Shown one piece after another: positions 52,757 to 61,554 of a DNA stretch of 64,000 bases. Each line of letters begins with the position of its first letter. Position 1 is the first letter of the stretch. A program made the position numbers and the translations under genes. This stretch comes from CAVRUH01 sp963822595. Its GTDB lineage: Bacteria; Chlamydiota; Chlamydiia; Chlamydiales; Waddliaceae. The stretch covers positions 372,001 to 436,000 of the forward strand of contig CAWGIG010000005.1 in the NCBI GenBank assembly GCA_963822595.1, in the 5' to 3' direction. Below the pieces are notes generated by a model. The model was not told the DNA's origin, ran no database searches, and saw nothing but the letters and a program-made list of their open reading frames with translations.

Positions 52757-55700
52757 ATGGACAATATTTGCGGTTTCCAACCAAGTTCGAATTATTTTAA
52801 CGGTCTTTACAATCAACTTTATGACGTCAATTTAGAACCCACCCATGATGCGAACCCTCCTGAAATGGTTGCAATTGCCAATGAGGCAGTTCATGGGATT
52901 GCGCAAGAAGCCTATTATACCGATGAAATGCTTGTTTTGGTTAGACAAATTGTAGCTTGTATACCCGGAAACAACACCGACCTCGATGTCAATAAAATCC
53001 GACCCGAAGAACTGATCACGAAATTAAAAGAGAGACTAGAAACATTTTTTTCAACCCAAATTGATCCTTACAATCCTAAGGGATGGTTTCTAACCCGTTG
53101 GGAAGGATTTTTGAGTGCATTACGTGCTGTGGATTCTTGTTCAAAACTGATGCAAATTTCACATGGCTGCAAAGATATGAATCATTTTGCTGATTTGCAG
53201 AACAATGTATTAGGAATAATCCAAAGGATTTCTTCGAACAACTTCATCACTGCATATTATAAAGAAAGGGGTATAAATAACCTCAAATTTCTTTTTGATG
53301 ACTTAATTTTGTTGCAGAAAATATTAGATTTTAACAATGCAAGTAGCTTTAGTCTTATAGAGGAAAAGCGACAGGAAATAGATAAAAAGCTTAACGATTT
53401 TCAGCCTTATATTTTGAAGATTATTCGCGATGAGTCTAGTGGGTTTCCAAGTTTCCTTAAGCAACAGGGAAGATGGGCACCTCAAGATTATGAGCTTATG
53501 TGCGAATTTTTAGAATCTTCTGTTGGACGAAAAGATGACATTGTAGCGAAATTTAGATTTCGTCTCCTATGTACATTAATTTACACTACACCTACTTTAT
53601 TCAATCTCAATTGTGAATATCGTGGCCTGGATAAAGCTGAGCGTTCATTTTCGCTTGACCCAGCAGATTTCACGGCAACTACCCGCTCTTCTTTGGTATA
53701 TGTTTTAAATGAATTATCAACGATAAAACTTCCTTCAGAAGACCCATATGCTTTTAGGAATACTTTTAGGAGACGTAACTTTTATGATGATGGATTTCTT
53801 CCCCTTCTGGAACACTTTAACAAAATTATGGACGCAAGTACTTTCGAGGTAAGAAAAATTTGCCACCCCTTTAAAGTAAATATCTTAACGAATCTTTGCG
53901 AGCGTTATGAAAATTTCCAATGGACTTTTCCATTACAAAGTCCGTGTTTACTAAGTGTTGCAAAAATTTGCTGGCTCTGTATAAGCGAAATGGCTGAAAT
54001 CAATGATAAGGGAAGACAAAATGACATCGAACCGCTTCTTGTACGTATCCTTGATAAAACAATACATGTTATGTGGTATTCAAAAATTGAAGAAGAAGAG
54101 CAAAATAAGATTTGGGCCTCAGAAGTGAAATACCTTTTGCTTCCAGAACTAGAACCGCTTTTGGGCATTTGCAAGAATTTGTTAGATTTAAACTCTGTTG
54201 TTCTTAACAATGTATCTACAAAGTCGATTAACTTCGAAGATTGTCCACAGTTTAACAACCTAGTAGCCAATAGCATATGTTCTCGCGAGTCCGTCTGGTC
54301 AGATAAAGGCATTGCATTGATACAAAACATTAATCATCCTGATATTCAGCGTTTAGTAATGGAATATGGGAATTATAAGCGAGCATTTGATAAGCTTGGC
54401 GTTGCCGATAGATCGATCACTATACATGGGAAAATCATTCCATATCATAGTTCGATGGTTCCTGATTATTTGATAGAAGAAATTCAAAAAGATAAATCGA
54501 TTTCTAGCAAAGATTTTAAGGCAATCTTATATGGGTTTTATTGTGGTTACGATGAAGATTCTTCTTTGTTCAAACATTGGAAAAAAGATTGGGTTCAGGC
54601 AGTCACGACATTACATCCAGAAGTGGCTGAAGAACCCGCAGCCTTCTTCAAACACCATTTTAGTGAAGAATTCGATGAGCAATGCAAGGTTTTTTTTCAA
54701 ACCATTGCAAGAGACTATGGACCGACCGATATGTCTTTGGCGGTGGAGGGAAAATTGATTCCTGTACATCAAGAAGTGTTAAAGAGTTGTGCCAATCTGT
54801 TAGCCCCTAATTACTTCTCAGGCCTGTTTTCCGGGAGTTTTAAACGACAAGAAGTTATTGACTTGGATCACCCCGGTAGTCAATTGATTGCCGGCAAAAT
54901 TCGTGTATTTAACGACGAACCTGCATATATGCCTATCACCCATAGGGGTGTTTCATTGCAATTGATGGATATATATCGAGAGGAAACGGATTTTCCTCAT
55001 TGTGCAACATTCCGGGATGAACAGAGATGTGTTAGAGATATCTTTTTTCCTGTGTCTGATCCCTTTATTCTAGCGCAAAAATTTAATGATGAGTCATACA
55101 CAGATCAGTTGTTAGAGCTAAGATTTCAGTACTTTTTGAAAACGAAATTGACTAACAATCTTTCTGTTCTTGCTCAGGCCATAGCAGATTTTTATGTGAA
55201 AAACTCCGGCTGTGATTTAGTTCATATGTGTGAAGAGGCATTTAAGGTTGCCAACGAAAAAAGAATACGCATTTTGGGTAATGTAGAGAACCTCATGGAT
55301 CTCATCCAACAAAAGACCTATGGGACATCTGATTTTAGAATTGACCTCTGGAGCTATTCTGACGAAGAGATAATTCTGTATTTTAGATACATGGCGGAGC
55401 ACATTGAGGAAGGCGAATTTTTCCGCCATTTTTATGGAACTATGCCAAGGGAAGTGTTTTCCTTAGGTGAAAAAGGAAGAGCGATCTTCAGAAAAAAGGC
55501 TTTTAACTTTATGAAGACAAATTTAACTTCAATAAATGAAATGAGCTATTTTGAATTCAATAATTCTCTAATCGGACTGATTCGTCTCTTATCGTTTGCA
55601 GAGATAATAAAGCTTACAACCGAAGAAGTAAGTATCGTCACAGAGATGGTCAATGCCCTTCCAGGAAAATTGCCTTTAATCATGCTAGACAGCGATTATA

Positions 55701-55795
55701 ACATAAACCTGAAAAATCAGGTCGTTAAGCAATGGGGCGAACTAAATCAAAAGTTGGGAACCCAAATCCCGTTTGTAATTGATTTTGGCCAGTGA
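52757..55795 (+). CDS. BTB-domain protein, paralog 3
   Basis: 1012 residues with AGGAGG ribosome binding site. Same architecture as paralogs 2 and 4: YYTDEMLVLVRQIVACIPGN, NTDLDVNKIRPEELITKLKE, GRWAPQDYELMCEFLESS, AKICWLCISEMAEINDKGRQ, ANSICSRESVWSDKGIALIQ, IHGKIIPYHSSMVPDYLIEE. BTB domain from about residue 655 (PTDMSLAVEGKLIPVHQEVL, LAPNYFSGLFSGSFKRQEVI) carries a 20-residue insertion (SQLIAGKIRVFNDEPAYMP) before SLQLMDIYREE. Post-BTB part CEEAFKVANEKRIRILGNVE and tail LGTQIPFVIDFGQ. Best match to the BTB consensus of the four. No export signal is visible. Confidence 0.83.
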   Translation: MDNICGFQPSSNYFNGLYNQLYDVNLEPTHDANPPEMVAIANEAVHGIAQEAYYTDEMLVLVRQIVACIPGNNTDLDVNKIRPEELITKLKERLETFFSTQIDPYNPKGWFLTRWEGFLSALRAVDSCSKLMQISHGCKDMNHFADLQNNVLGIIQRISSNNFITAYYKERGINNLKFLFDDLILLQKILDFNNASSFSLIEEKRQEIDKKLNDFQPYILKIIRDESSGFPSFLKQQGRWAPQDYELMCEFLESSVGRKDDIVAKFRFRLLCTLIYTTPTLFNLNCEYRGLDKAERSFSLDPADFTATTRSSLVYVLNELSTIKLPSEDPYAFRNTFRRRNFYDDGFLPLLEHFNKIMDASTFEVRKICHPFKVNILTNLCERYENFQWTFPLQSPCLLSVAKICWLCISEMAEINDKGRQNDIEPLLVRILDKTIHVMWYSKIEEEEQNKIWASEVKYLLLPELEPLLGICKNLLDLNSVVLNNVSTKSINFEDCPQFNNLVANSICSRESVWSDKGIALIQNINHPDIQRLVMEYGNYKRAFDKLGVADRSITIHGKIIPYHSSMVPDYLIEEIQKDKSISSKDFKAILYGFYCGYDEDSSLFKHWKKDWVQAVTTLHPEVAEEPAAFFKHHFSEEFDEQCKVFFQTIARDYGPTDMSLAVEGKLIPVHQEVLKSCANLLAPNYFSGLFSGSFKRQEVIDLDHPGSQLIAGKIRVFNDEPAYMPITHRGVSLQLMDIYREETDFPHCATFRDEQRCVRDIFFPVSDPFILAQKFNDESYTDQLLELRFQYFLKTKLTNNLSVLAQAIADFYVKNSGCDLVHMCEEAFKVANEKRIRILGNVENLMDLIQQKTYGTSDFRIDLWSYSDEEIILYFRYMAEHIEEGEFFRHFYGTMPREVFSLGEKGRAIFRKKAFNFMKTNLTSINEMSYFEFNNSLIGLIRLLSFAEIIKLTTEEVSIVTEMVNALPGKLPLIMLDSDYNINLKNQVVKQWGELNQKLGTQIPFVIDFGQ

Positions 55796-55852
55796 GGCCA
55801 CATCTCCTAGGATTTGGCGCACCGAGCACCCACCCAATAATATTTTTCTTGC

Positions 55853-55893
55853 TAACGTTATTAACGTTAGGTATAATAACGTTTATAACGTTA
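55853..55893. promoter_or_regulatory. Operator-like AACGTT repeats before the AAA ATPase
   Basis: Two palindromic 17-bp units, TAACGTTATTAACGTTA (55853-55869) and TAACGTTTATAACGTTA (55877-55893), start 24 bp apart and together give four AACGTT sites at spacings 9, 15 and 9. A TATAAT sequence (55872-55877) sits between them, and the ATPase ATG is 16 bases after the second unit. The arrangement suggests a repressor covering the promoter. Confidence 0.5.
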
Positions 55894-55908
55894 GGATGGT
55901 GTATACCT

Positions 55909-57217
55909 ATGGATATAGAGTCAATTAACAGAAATCTCTCTGAAGGAACTATAATCACAAAGGAAATGTTCCCACACCTTTATCGCCTTGAGCAATCTCC
56001 TTTTATATTCGAAACTAAATTCGGACTGGATACTCTTCCTGAAGAACCGGGTATACTTCTTATCAGAGGGCCAAGACAATATGGAAAGAGTACCTGGCTC
56101 GAAGGGCAGGTGGTTGAAACAATAAAGAACTTTGGGGCCGGTAGCGCATTTTATCTCAATGGCGATTTCCTTGCCGATTCACAAGCTCTTGCAGATGCAC
56201 TTGATACACTTGTTGTTTCTTTTAATAAAACTTCCAAGGTGAAACGCATTTTTATCGATGAGATCACTTCGATCAAAAATTGGGAATTAATTCTGAAGAG
56301 AATGGTGGATAATGGAACTCTAGAGGATGTTTTAGTTGTGACAACGGGATCTAAAGCTACCGATTTACATAGAGGAGCGGAGCGTTTACCTGGTCGCAAA
56401 GGGAAGCTGAAACGTTCTAGTTATTTATTTACACCTATTTCATATAAAGCTTTCCATTCTGTTTGCCATAAAATTTTGAAAGAGAAAACATTGAATGCAT
56501 ATTTGATATCAGGGGGGTCTCCAATTGCTTGTACAGAAATTGCACTTAATGGAAGAATTCCGGAATATGTAGTTGAGTTGGTTCGCAACTGGATAGAAGG
56601 TGAAGTTTCAAAAGACGGACGATATCGCAGCGCTCTTCTAAATATTTTAAATGTCCTCTTCCGTCTTGGAGGTAGTCATGTCGGTCAAGCGAATCTTGCA
56701 AGGGAAGCTGGACTTTCGAATAACACAGTAGCCCAAGGGTATATCGAGTTATTAACCGATTTAGGATGTGTGATTCCAGCTTATCCTTGGGATCCACAGA
56801 AAAATCAGCTTATACTGCGAAAACAATGTAAATATCATTTTATGAATTTGCTTGTTGCCACCTGTTATCATCCAAGCCAATTACGAAGCCCGGAAGATTT
56901 TGATAATTTAACATCCGACCAACAAGGAATTTGGTACGAATGGGTGATTGCACAAGAGTTGGAAAGAAGGCTCAGTCTTCGTGGTGAGGAGTTTATGGAG
57001 CCTCTAGCCTTTTGGCAGAGTAAAAGTGCAGAGATCGATTTTTATGACAAAACAGAAGGATTTATTGAAGTAAAAAGAGGAAAGTGTAATCCCTTGGATT
57101 TCGCTTCGGTTTCCCAAACAATTCCAAAAGGACAAACTGAAAATAATCAATAAAAATACCTTTGCAACAGAGCACCTGCAAGGGATCTCTCTAGAAAGCT
57201 TCCTGTTAGAAATTTAG
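55909..57217 (+). CDS. AAA_14/DUF4143 ATPase, frameshifted near the 3' end
   Basis: The first frame (55909-57153, 414 residues) has the AAA_14 Walker A RGPRQYGKSTWL, Walker B RIFIDEITSIKNWE, sensor VVTTGSKATDL, a winged-helix segment (LAREAGLSNNTVAQGYIELL) and the DUF4143 nuclease-like end (AEIDFYDKTEGFIEVKRGK). It stops after PKGQTENNQ. Removing one A from the run at 57126-57129 gives PKDKLKIINKNTFATEHLQG and ISLESFLLEI to a TAG at 57215-57217, the expected family terminus. The start at 55909 avoids the AACGTT repeats; a GTG at 55792 would add 39 residues. Such ATPases are widespread accessory genes of unknown role. It interrupts the BTB array, so it is probably a later arrival. Confidence 0.8.
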
Positions 57218-57241
57218 AGTCTGCAAGATCTCGTCATTTCC

Positions 57242-57300
57242 CCCCAGTCAATAAATTGGCCTCGGGAAAGAATCCATTAATCAATTCCTCTTCAACAAAT
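57242..57300 (-). repeat. Inverted fragment of a BTB-paralog 3' end
   Basis: On the minus strand this reads GAGGAATTGATTAATGG then ATTCTTTCCCGAGGCC and AATTTATT. The 24-nt block starting ATTCTTTCCCGAGGCCAATT is identical to the terminator region after paralog 2 (from 52643). It looks like a rearrangement scar. The rest of 57218-57392 shows nothing else beyond AT-rich sequence. Confidence 0.55.
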
Positions 57301-57392
57301 CCAAATGAAAAAATTAAAAATTTAAATTATATTTATTAGTAAAATTAAAATTATATTAAGAGAGTGTTAAGAAAGACGATTTTTATATAAAA

Positions 57393-57414
57393 TAATTTGA
57401 ATTTACGATATAAT
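57393..57414 (+). promoter_or_regulatory. Promoter region of BTB paralog 4
   Basis: TATAAT (57409-57414) is 30 bases before the ATG at 57445; TAATTTGAATTTA (57393-57405) matches the same sequence before paralog 1. The -35 match is weak. Confidence 0.4.
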
Positions 57415-57444
57415 ATAAGACTAAATAAAGCTAATAAGGACATT

Positions 57445-60400
57445 ATGGACAATACTATTCAAAATATTCTAATAAATTTGGATAAATTTTGCGATTATGT
57501 GCCGATTCTGAGCACAATTACCAATGCAGTCGATGCCCTTGTCAGGCGAATCTTTTTATCAGACGAAACCAAGAAAGAAAATCTCATACTTAACAACCGT
57601 TATTTCAGGCATCTTGACAGTAAGAAAGTCCTGGGTAATGTCGTTCTAATCCCTTTTGTTGGCAACATAGCTATCTACTGCTATCGATCCTGGGAAAAAG
57701 ACGCTCAAGTTCATCAAAGCCGCGTTCTTGCAAGACCTTTAGAAATACCAGTTCCAGGAGCAAAAGCCTATTATACAGACGAGATGCTTACTTCGATTAG
57801 AGAAATCGTAGCTTGTATGCCTCGGGACAATTCCGACCTCGATGTATCTCAGCTCCGGCCCGAGGATTTAGTCCCAGAATTGAAAAATCGTTTAAGAAGA
57901 ATTTTTTCGAATGATGTTTTTGTTTGGGATATTTATGTTTGGGATCGTTTTAGGAAAGCATTAAATGCGATCGATCATTGTTCGAATCTGGTGATGATCG
58001 TAAATAGAGAAAACAATATTAAGTCTCGCATGAAAGAAGTGATGATCAGTGATTTTGAAGATTTACAACGTGACATCTTAAAAATGGTCTTAAGAGTCCC
58101 ATTAATTAGTAGTGATGATATGTTTGCTTACTACTCTCGCACATATGGGGAGCAAAAGACCCCCAAATTTCAACTAGATGATTTAAAATTTTTAAGCAAA
58201 ATAATCTCTTTGTGCAACCAAAATTCAGATTACACAATTGTATTCCCTCTTTTTAAAAAATTTCGCGAACGTGTTTTAGATTCTGTTCATAATCATAATT
58301 TCAGAGCTTTCAAGCGGGAGGATAAGTGGGCCCAGGACGATTACGAGGTTATGTGTGGATTTATAAAAATACTTAAGGAAAATTTCATTCTTGATTACCA
58401 ACTTATTAGGGAATTTGAAGATAAACTTAAACTTGTGCTACTTAACAATGGAATTTTTAAACAAGACCAAGACTTTGATCATCTTTTTAAAATTCTTCAA
58501 CATATTAATTATAAACAAGGAGGCTCTCAATATACTCTTGACAGCGCAACCTTTAGACTTAATAGTTCAGATACTTTCGTAGAAGTTTTAGCGGGTTTGC
58601 GTTTAGATGATAATCAAATTATACCTTGTCTCGATCAATTTAACAAAATCATGAGCAGAAGTCATGTCGAGGTTAGAAAAAAATACCAAGGATTTAAAAA
58701 TAATATCTTAATGGGGTTTTTTCATAAGTTATTTTCATCAAATGAGTCAGATACACATAAACCCAAAAATATAGCAAAAATTTGTTCGTTTTGTGTAAGC
58801 GAATTGGCTGACGAAATGGCTGACTTACACGATGAAAAAAATATCAAAGACACCCTTAGCTCTGTTTTGGGTACTATAACAAGGGAAGATGGTAACGTAC
58901 AAGAGCTTATAAGAGATGATGAATTTAGACGTACTTGCTTAGAGAGTGATTATTCGTACTTATTGTTACCTGATTTTTTCAAGTTTTTGGATATTTGTAA
59001 AAAATTATTTAGGAAGGATAAACTAGATGCTGATGATATAACTTCGGAGCAGATTGATCTCTCTGGACATCCAGAATTTAATCAACTGGCAGCAAATAGT
59101 ATATGCTCGCGCGAATCGGTTTGGTCCGATAAAGGCGCAACATTAATACAGGGGATTAATCACCCTGATATTTTAGGTTTTGCCCGGGAATATCAGGATT
59201 ATAAGCGCGAATTCAAAAAGCATGGCGATGCTGATAAAGCGATCATCATTCAGGGACAAACAATACCTTATCACAGTTCGCTGATTCCGGAATATGTGAT
59301 AGAGGAGCTTCAACGGGATGAATCGATTACTAGCAAGGGTGTGAAGGCAATCTTCTTTGGATTTTATTGCGGATTTGATGGAGATTCGCCTTTGTTCAAA
59401 CATTGGAAAAGTCATTGGTTCCCTGTGATCAAGAAATTGCATCCTGAAGTAGCTGAAGAAGCTGAAGAACCGGCAGCGTTCTTCAACCATCTTTATAGAG
59501 AAGAAATCGATCAGCACTGTTCAGAGTTTTATCAAAAGATCTTAAGAGACTTTGGTCCACCCGATGTGATTTTGAAGATTGAGGGAAAGTCGATTTCTGT
59601 GCATAGAGAAGTGTTAAAAAGTTATTGCAAGGGATTAGGTCATAATTATTTTTCGGCCTTGTTTTCAGGTGTCTATGAACAAAATGAAGAGATTGTCTTG
59701 GATCTTGGTGAACTGCCACCAGGCGAACGACCTTCTCTAACCCATAGAGGTATTTCTTTGCAATTGATGGAGATCTATCAAGAGAAACTGGAGAATAATG
59801 CTTGTGCAATGTTCCGAGAAGAACAGAGAGGTGCTAGAGAATTTTTCTTTCCTGTAACTGATCCTAGTATTCTATCGGAAAAAACAAACGATAAGTTTCA
59901 TAACCAACTGTTGTTTGAGCTACGTCTTGAGCAATTTTTAAAAATGAAATTAACTTCTAATAATCCTTCAGAGATAGCTAGTGTCCTTGCAGATTTCTAT
60001 GTGAAAGACTCCAGATGTCAATTAAGGCCTATGTGCGATATGGCATTTAGGGTTGCCAAGGAAAAAAAAATACGCATTTTGGGTAATGAAGATACTCTAA
60101 TGGACCTCGTACAACAAAAGGCATATGCAAAAACACGTTTACTTTACAACTATACCACGGAAGAGCACATTCATCATTATAGATACCAAGCGGAGCACCT
60201 TGAGGAAGAGGAATTTTTCACTTATTACTATAGATTTATGCCAGAAAAGTTCTTCCCTTTAGGTGAAAAAGGGCGGGCACTCTTTAGAAAAAAGGCTCTT
60301 AAGGAAATGAAGAATCTTGGTTATATGACGTATAACGAATTCAATAATTTACTAAGCGCGCTGGTTCGCATTTTGTCTTTTGCAGAAATAAAAGAGCTTA

Positions 60401-60591
60401 CCACTGAGGAAATGAGCATCGTGACAGACATGGTCATTGTCCTTCCAGGAAAGTTGCCGAAGCTCATGCTAGATAGCGATGAAAATATCAACCTGAAAAA
60501 TGCGGTTCAGCATAATTGGAGAGCGCTAAATCAAAAGCTTGGTACGAACATTCCATTTGTCATTGATTTTAGCCTTGAGGTTCAGGAGTGA
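57445..60591 (+). CDS. BTB-domain protein, paralog 4
   Basis: 1048 residues from the ATG at 57445 (AAGGA 5 bases before; an earlier frame start at 57397 lies in the promoter). Unique N-terminal 100 residues include a hydrophobic stretch (KVLGNVVLIPFVGNIAIYCY) that could insert in a membrane. Then the common blocks: YYTDEMLTSIREIVACMPRD, DLDVSQLRPEDLVPELKNRL, KWAQDDYEVMCGFIKIL, ANSICSRESVWSDKGATLIQ, IQGQTIPYHSSLIPEYVIEE. BTB domain from about residue 705 (PPDVILKIEGKSISVHREVL, LGHNYFSALFSGVYEQNEEI, SLQLMEIYQEK). Tail LGTNIPFVIDFSLEVQE. The stop codon lies within the hairpin 60588-60609. Confidence 0.82.
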   Translation: MDNTIQNILINLDKFCDYVPILSTITNAVDALVRRIFLSDETKKENLILNNRYFRHLDSKKVLGNVVLIPFVGNIAIYCYRSWEKDAQVHQSRVLARPLEIPVPGAKAYYTDEMLTSIREIVACMPRDNSDLDVSQLRPEDLVPELKNRLRRIFSNDVFVWDIYVWDRFRKALNAIDHCSNLVMIVNRENNIKSRMKEVMISDFEDLQRDILKMVLRVPLISSDDMFAYYSRTYGEQKTPKFQLDDLKFLSKIISLCNQNSDYTIVFPLFKKFRERVLDSVHNHNFRAFKREDKWAQDDYEVMCGFIKILKENFILDYQLIREFEDKLKLVLLNNGIFKQDQDFDHLFKILQHINYKQGGSQYTLDSATFRLNSSDTFVEVLAGLRLDDNQIIPCLDQFNKIMSRSHVEVRKKYQGFKNNILMGFFHKLFSSNESDTHKPKNIAKICSFCVSELADEMADLHDEKNIKDTLSSVLGTITREDGNVQELIRDDEFRRTCLESDYSYLLLPDFFKFLDICKKLFRKDKLDADDITSEQIDLSGHPEFNQLAANSICSRESVWSDKGATLIQGINHPDILGFAREYQDYKREFKKHGDADKAIIIQGQTIPYHSSLIPEYVIEELQRDESITSKGVKAIFFGFYCGFDGDSPLFKHWKSHWFPVIKKLHPEVAEEAEEPAAFFNHLYREEIDQHCSEFYQKILRDFGPPDVILKIEGKSISVHREVLKSYCKGLGHNYFSALFSGVYEQNEEIVLDLGELPPGERPSLTHRGISLQLMEIYQEKLENNACAMFREEQRGAREFFFPVTDPSILSEKTNDKFHNQLLFELRLEQFLKMKLTSNNPSEIASVLADFYVKDSRCQLRPMCDMAFRVAKEKKIRILGNEDTLMDLVQQKAYAKTRLLYNYTTEEHIHHYRYQAEHLEEEEFFTYYYRFMPEKFFPLGEKGRALFRKKALKEMKNLGYMTYNEFNNLLSALVRILSFAEIKELTTEEMSIVTDMVIVLPGKLPKLMLDSDENINLKNAVQHNWRALNQKLGTNIPFVIDFSLEVQE

Positions 60592-60609
60592 ATCGATTTA
60601 TCGATTCAC
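60588..60609 (+). terminator. Hairpin at the stop codon of BTB paralog 4
   Basis: GTGAATCGAT-TT-ATCGATTCAC is a perfect palindrome that includes the TGA stop. The same inner stem follows paralog 2. It lacks a T-run, so its strength as a terminator is uncertain. Confidence 0.5.
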
Positions 60610-60651
60610 TCAAGTTTGGCTGAGGCCTTCGGTCGCTGTTTTACTCCCTCC

Positions 60652-61554
60652 CTAAAGAGCATCGACATGCGCTTTAGCGGCCTCTGCGATGGCTTTTAGG
60701 TTGTAGCCGCCTTCCAGTACCGAAATGATCCGCCCCTGAGCATATGTGTCCGCTACTTCCTTGACAGCTTGAGTAAGCGTCACAAAATCCTCAGTGGTTA
60801 ATTTTAACCCTCCTAACGGATCGTCTTTATGCGCATCAAACCCTGCCGATATCATCACGAGCTCCGGACGGAATTTTTCCATTTCAAGACGTAGCGTCTC
60901 TTGATAAGCCCGCAAAACCTCTTCCCGAGCGGTTTCACTCACAAGGATCGGAACATTAAGAATCGTTCCCGCACCCTTTTCATCGGCTGCTCCGGTTCCG
61001 GGATATAACGGAAATTGATGCGTGCTAAAATAAAAAACAGAGGGATCCGCATGGAAAATCTCCTGCGTCCCATTCCCATGATGAACATCCCAATCTACAA
61101 TAAGAACTCTTTTTATCTTATACTTCTCTTGAGCATACGTCGCCCCAATAGCAATATTGTTAAAAAGACAAAATCCCATTCCTTGTTCACTGCAAGCATG
61201 ATGACCGGGAGGCCTAACGACGCAAAACACCCTTTTCGTCTTCCCGCTCATCACTAGATCCACCGCTGTCAAAACAGCGCCGGCGGCTCGTAGGGCAACA
61301 TGATAAGATTTTGGACTGATTTCTACGTCTCCGGTGCTCAATGTAGTATTTCCTTCCTCCACTTCGCGCTTCACAAGATCGATATAGGAGCCGGAATGGC
61401 ATCGAAGAAGATCCTCTTTGGTGGCATCTCGAGGGGACTGGACGGTATAACCTTTTAAGGCGTTCACAATCACGTCGTAGCGCTGAGGGCTCTCAGGATG
61501 TCCCATCGGGGTGATGTGGTCTCTAAATAGGGGATCGGCGATAATGTATGTCAT
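60652..61554 (-). CDS. Histone deacetylase-family amidohydrolase
   Basis: 300 residues. The arginase/deacetylase fold motifs are intact: HPESPQRYDVI, RPPGHHACSEQGMGFCLFNN (paired histidines of the charge relay), VLIVDWDVHHGNGTQEIFHA (Asp and His zinc ligands), SAGFDAHKDDPLGGLKL (third ligand) and SVLEGGYNL. Closest in layout to bacterial class II-like HDAC/acetoin-utilisation proteins. It removes acetyl from lysine, polyamines or another small amide; the substrate cannot be told. It overlaps the preceding chalcone-isomerase-like gene by 4 bp (ATGA), so the two are co-translated. Confidence 0.93.
   Translation of the reverse strand: MTYIIADPLFRDHITPMGHPESPQRYDVIVNALKGYTVQSPRDATKEDLLRCHSGSYIDLVKREVEEGNTTLSTGDVEISPKSYHVALRAAGAVLTAVDLVMSGKTKRVFCVVRPPGHHACSEQGMGFCLFNNIAIGATYAQEKYKIKRVLIVDWDVHHGNGTQEIFHADPSVFYFSTHQFPLYPGTGAADEKGAGTILNVPILVSETAREEVLRAYQETLRLEMEKFRPELVMISAGFDAHKDDPLGGLKLTTEDFVTLTQAVKEVADTYAQGRIISVLEGGYNLKAIAEAAKAHVDAL

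Noticed and set aside
55792..55908. GTG-initiated N-terminal extension of the AAA ATPase with a membrane-helix-like segment
   Set aside because: The hydrophobic stretch is only a translation of the AACGTT repeats, and family members start at the position of the ATG at 55909.
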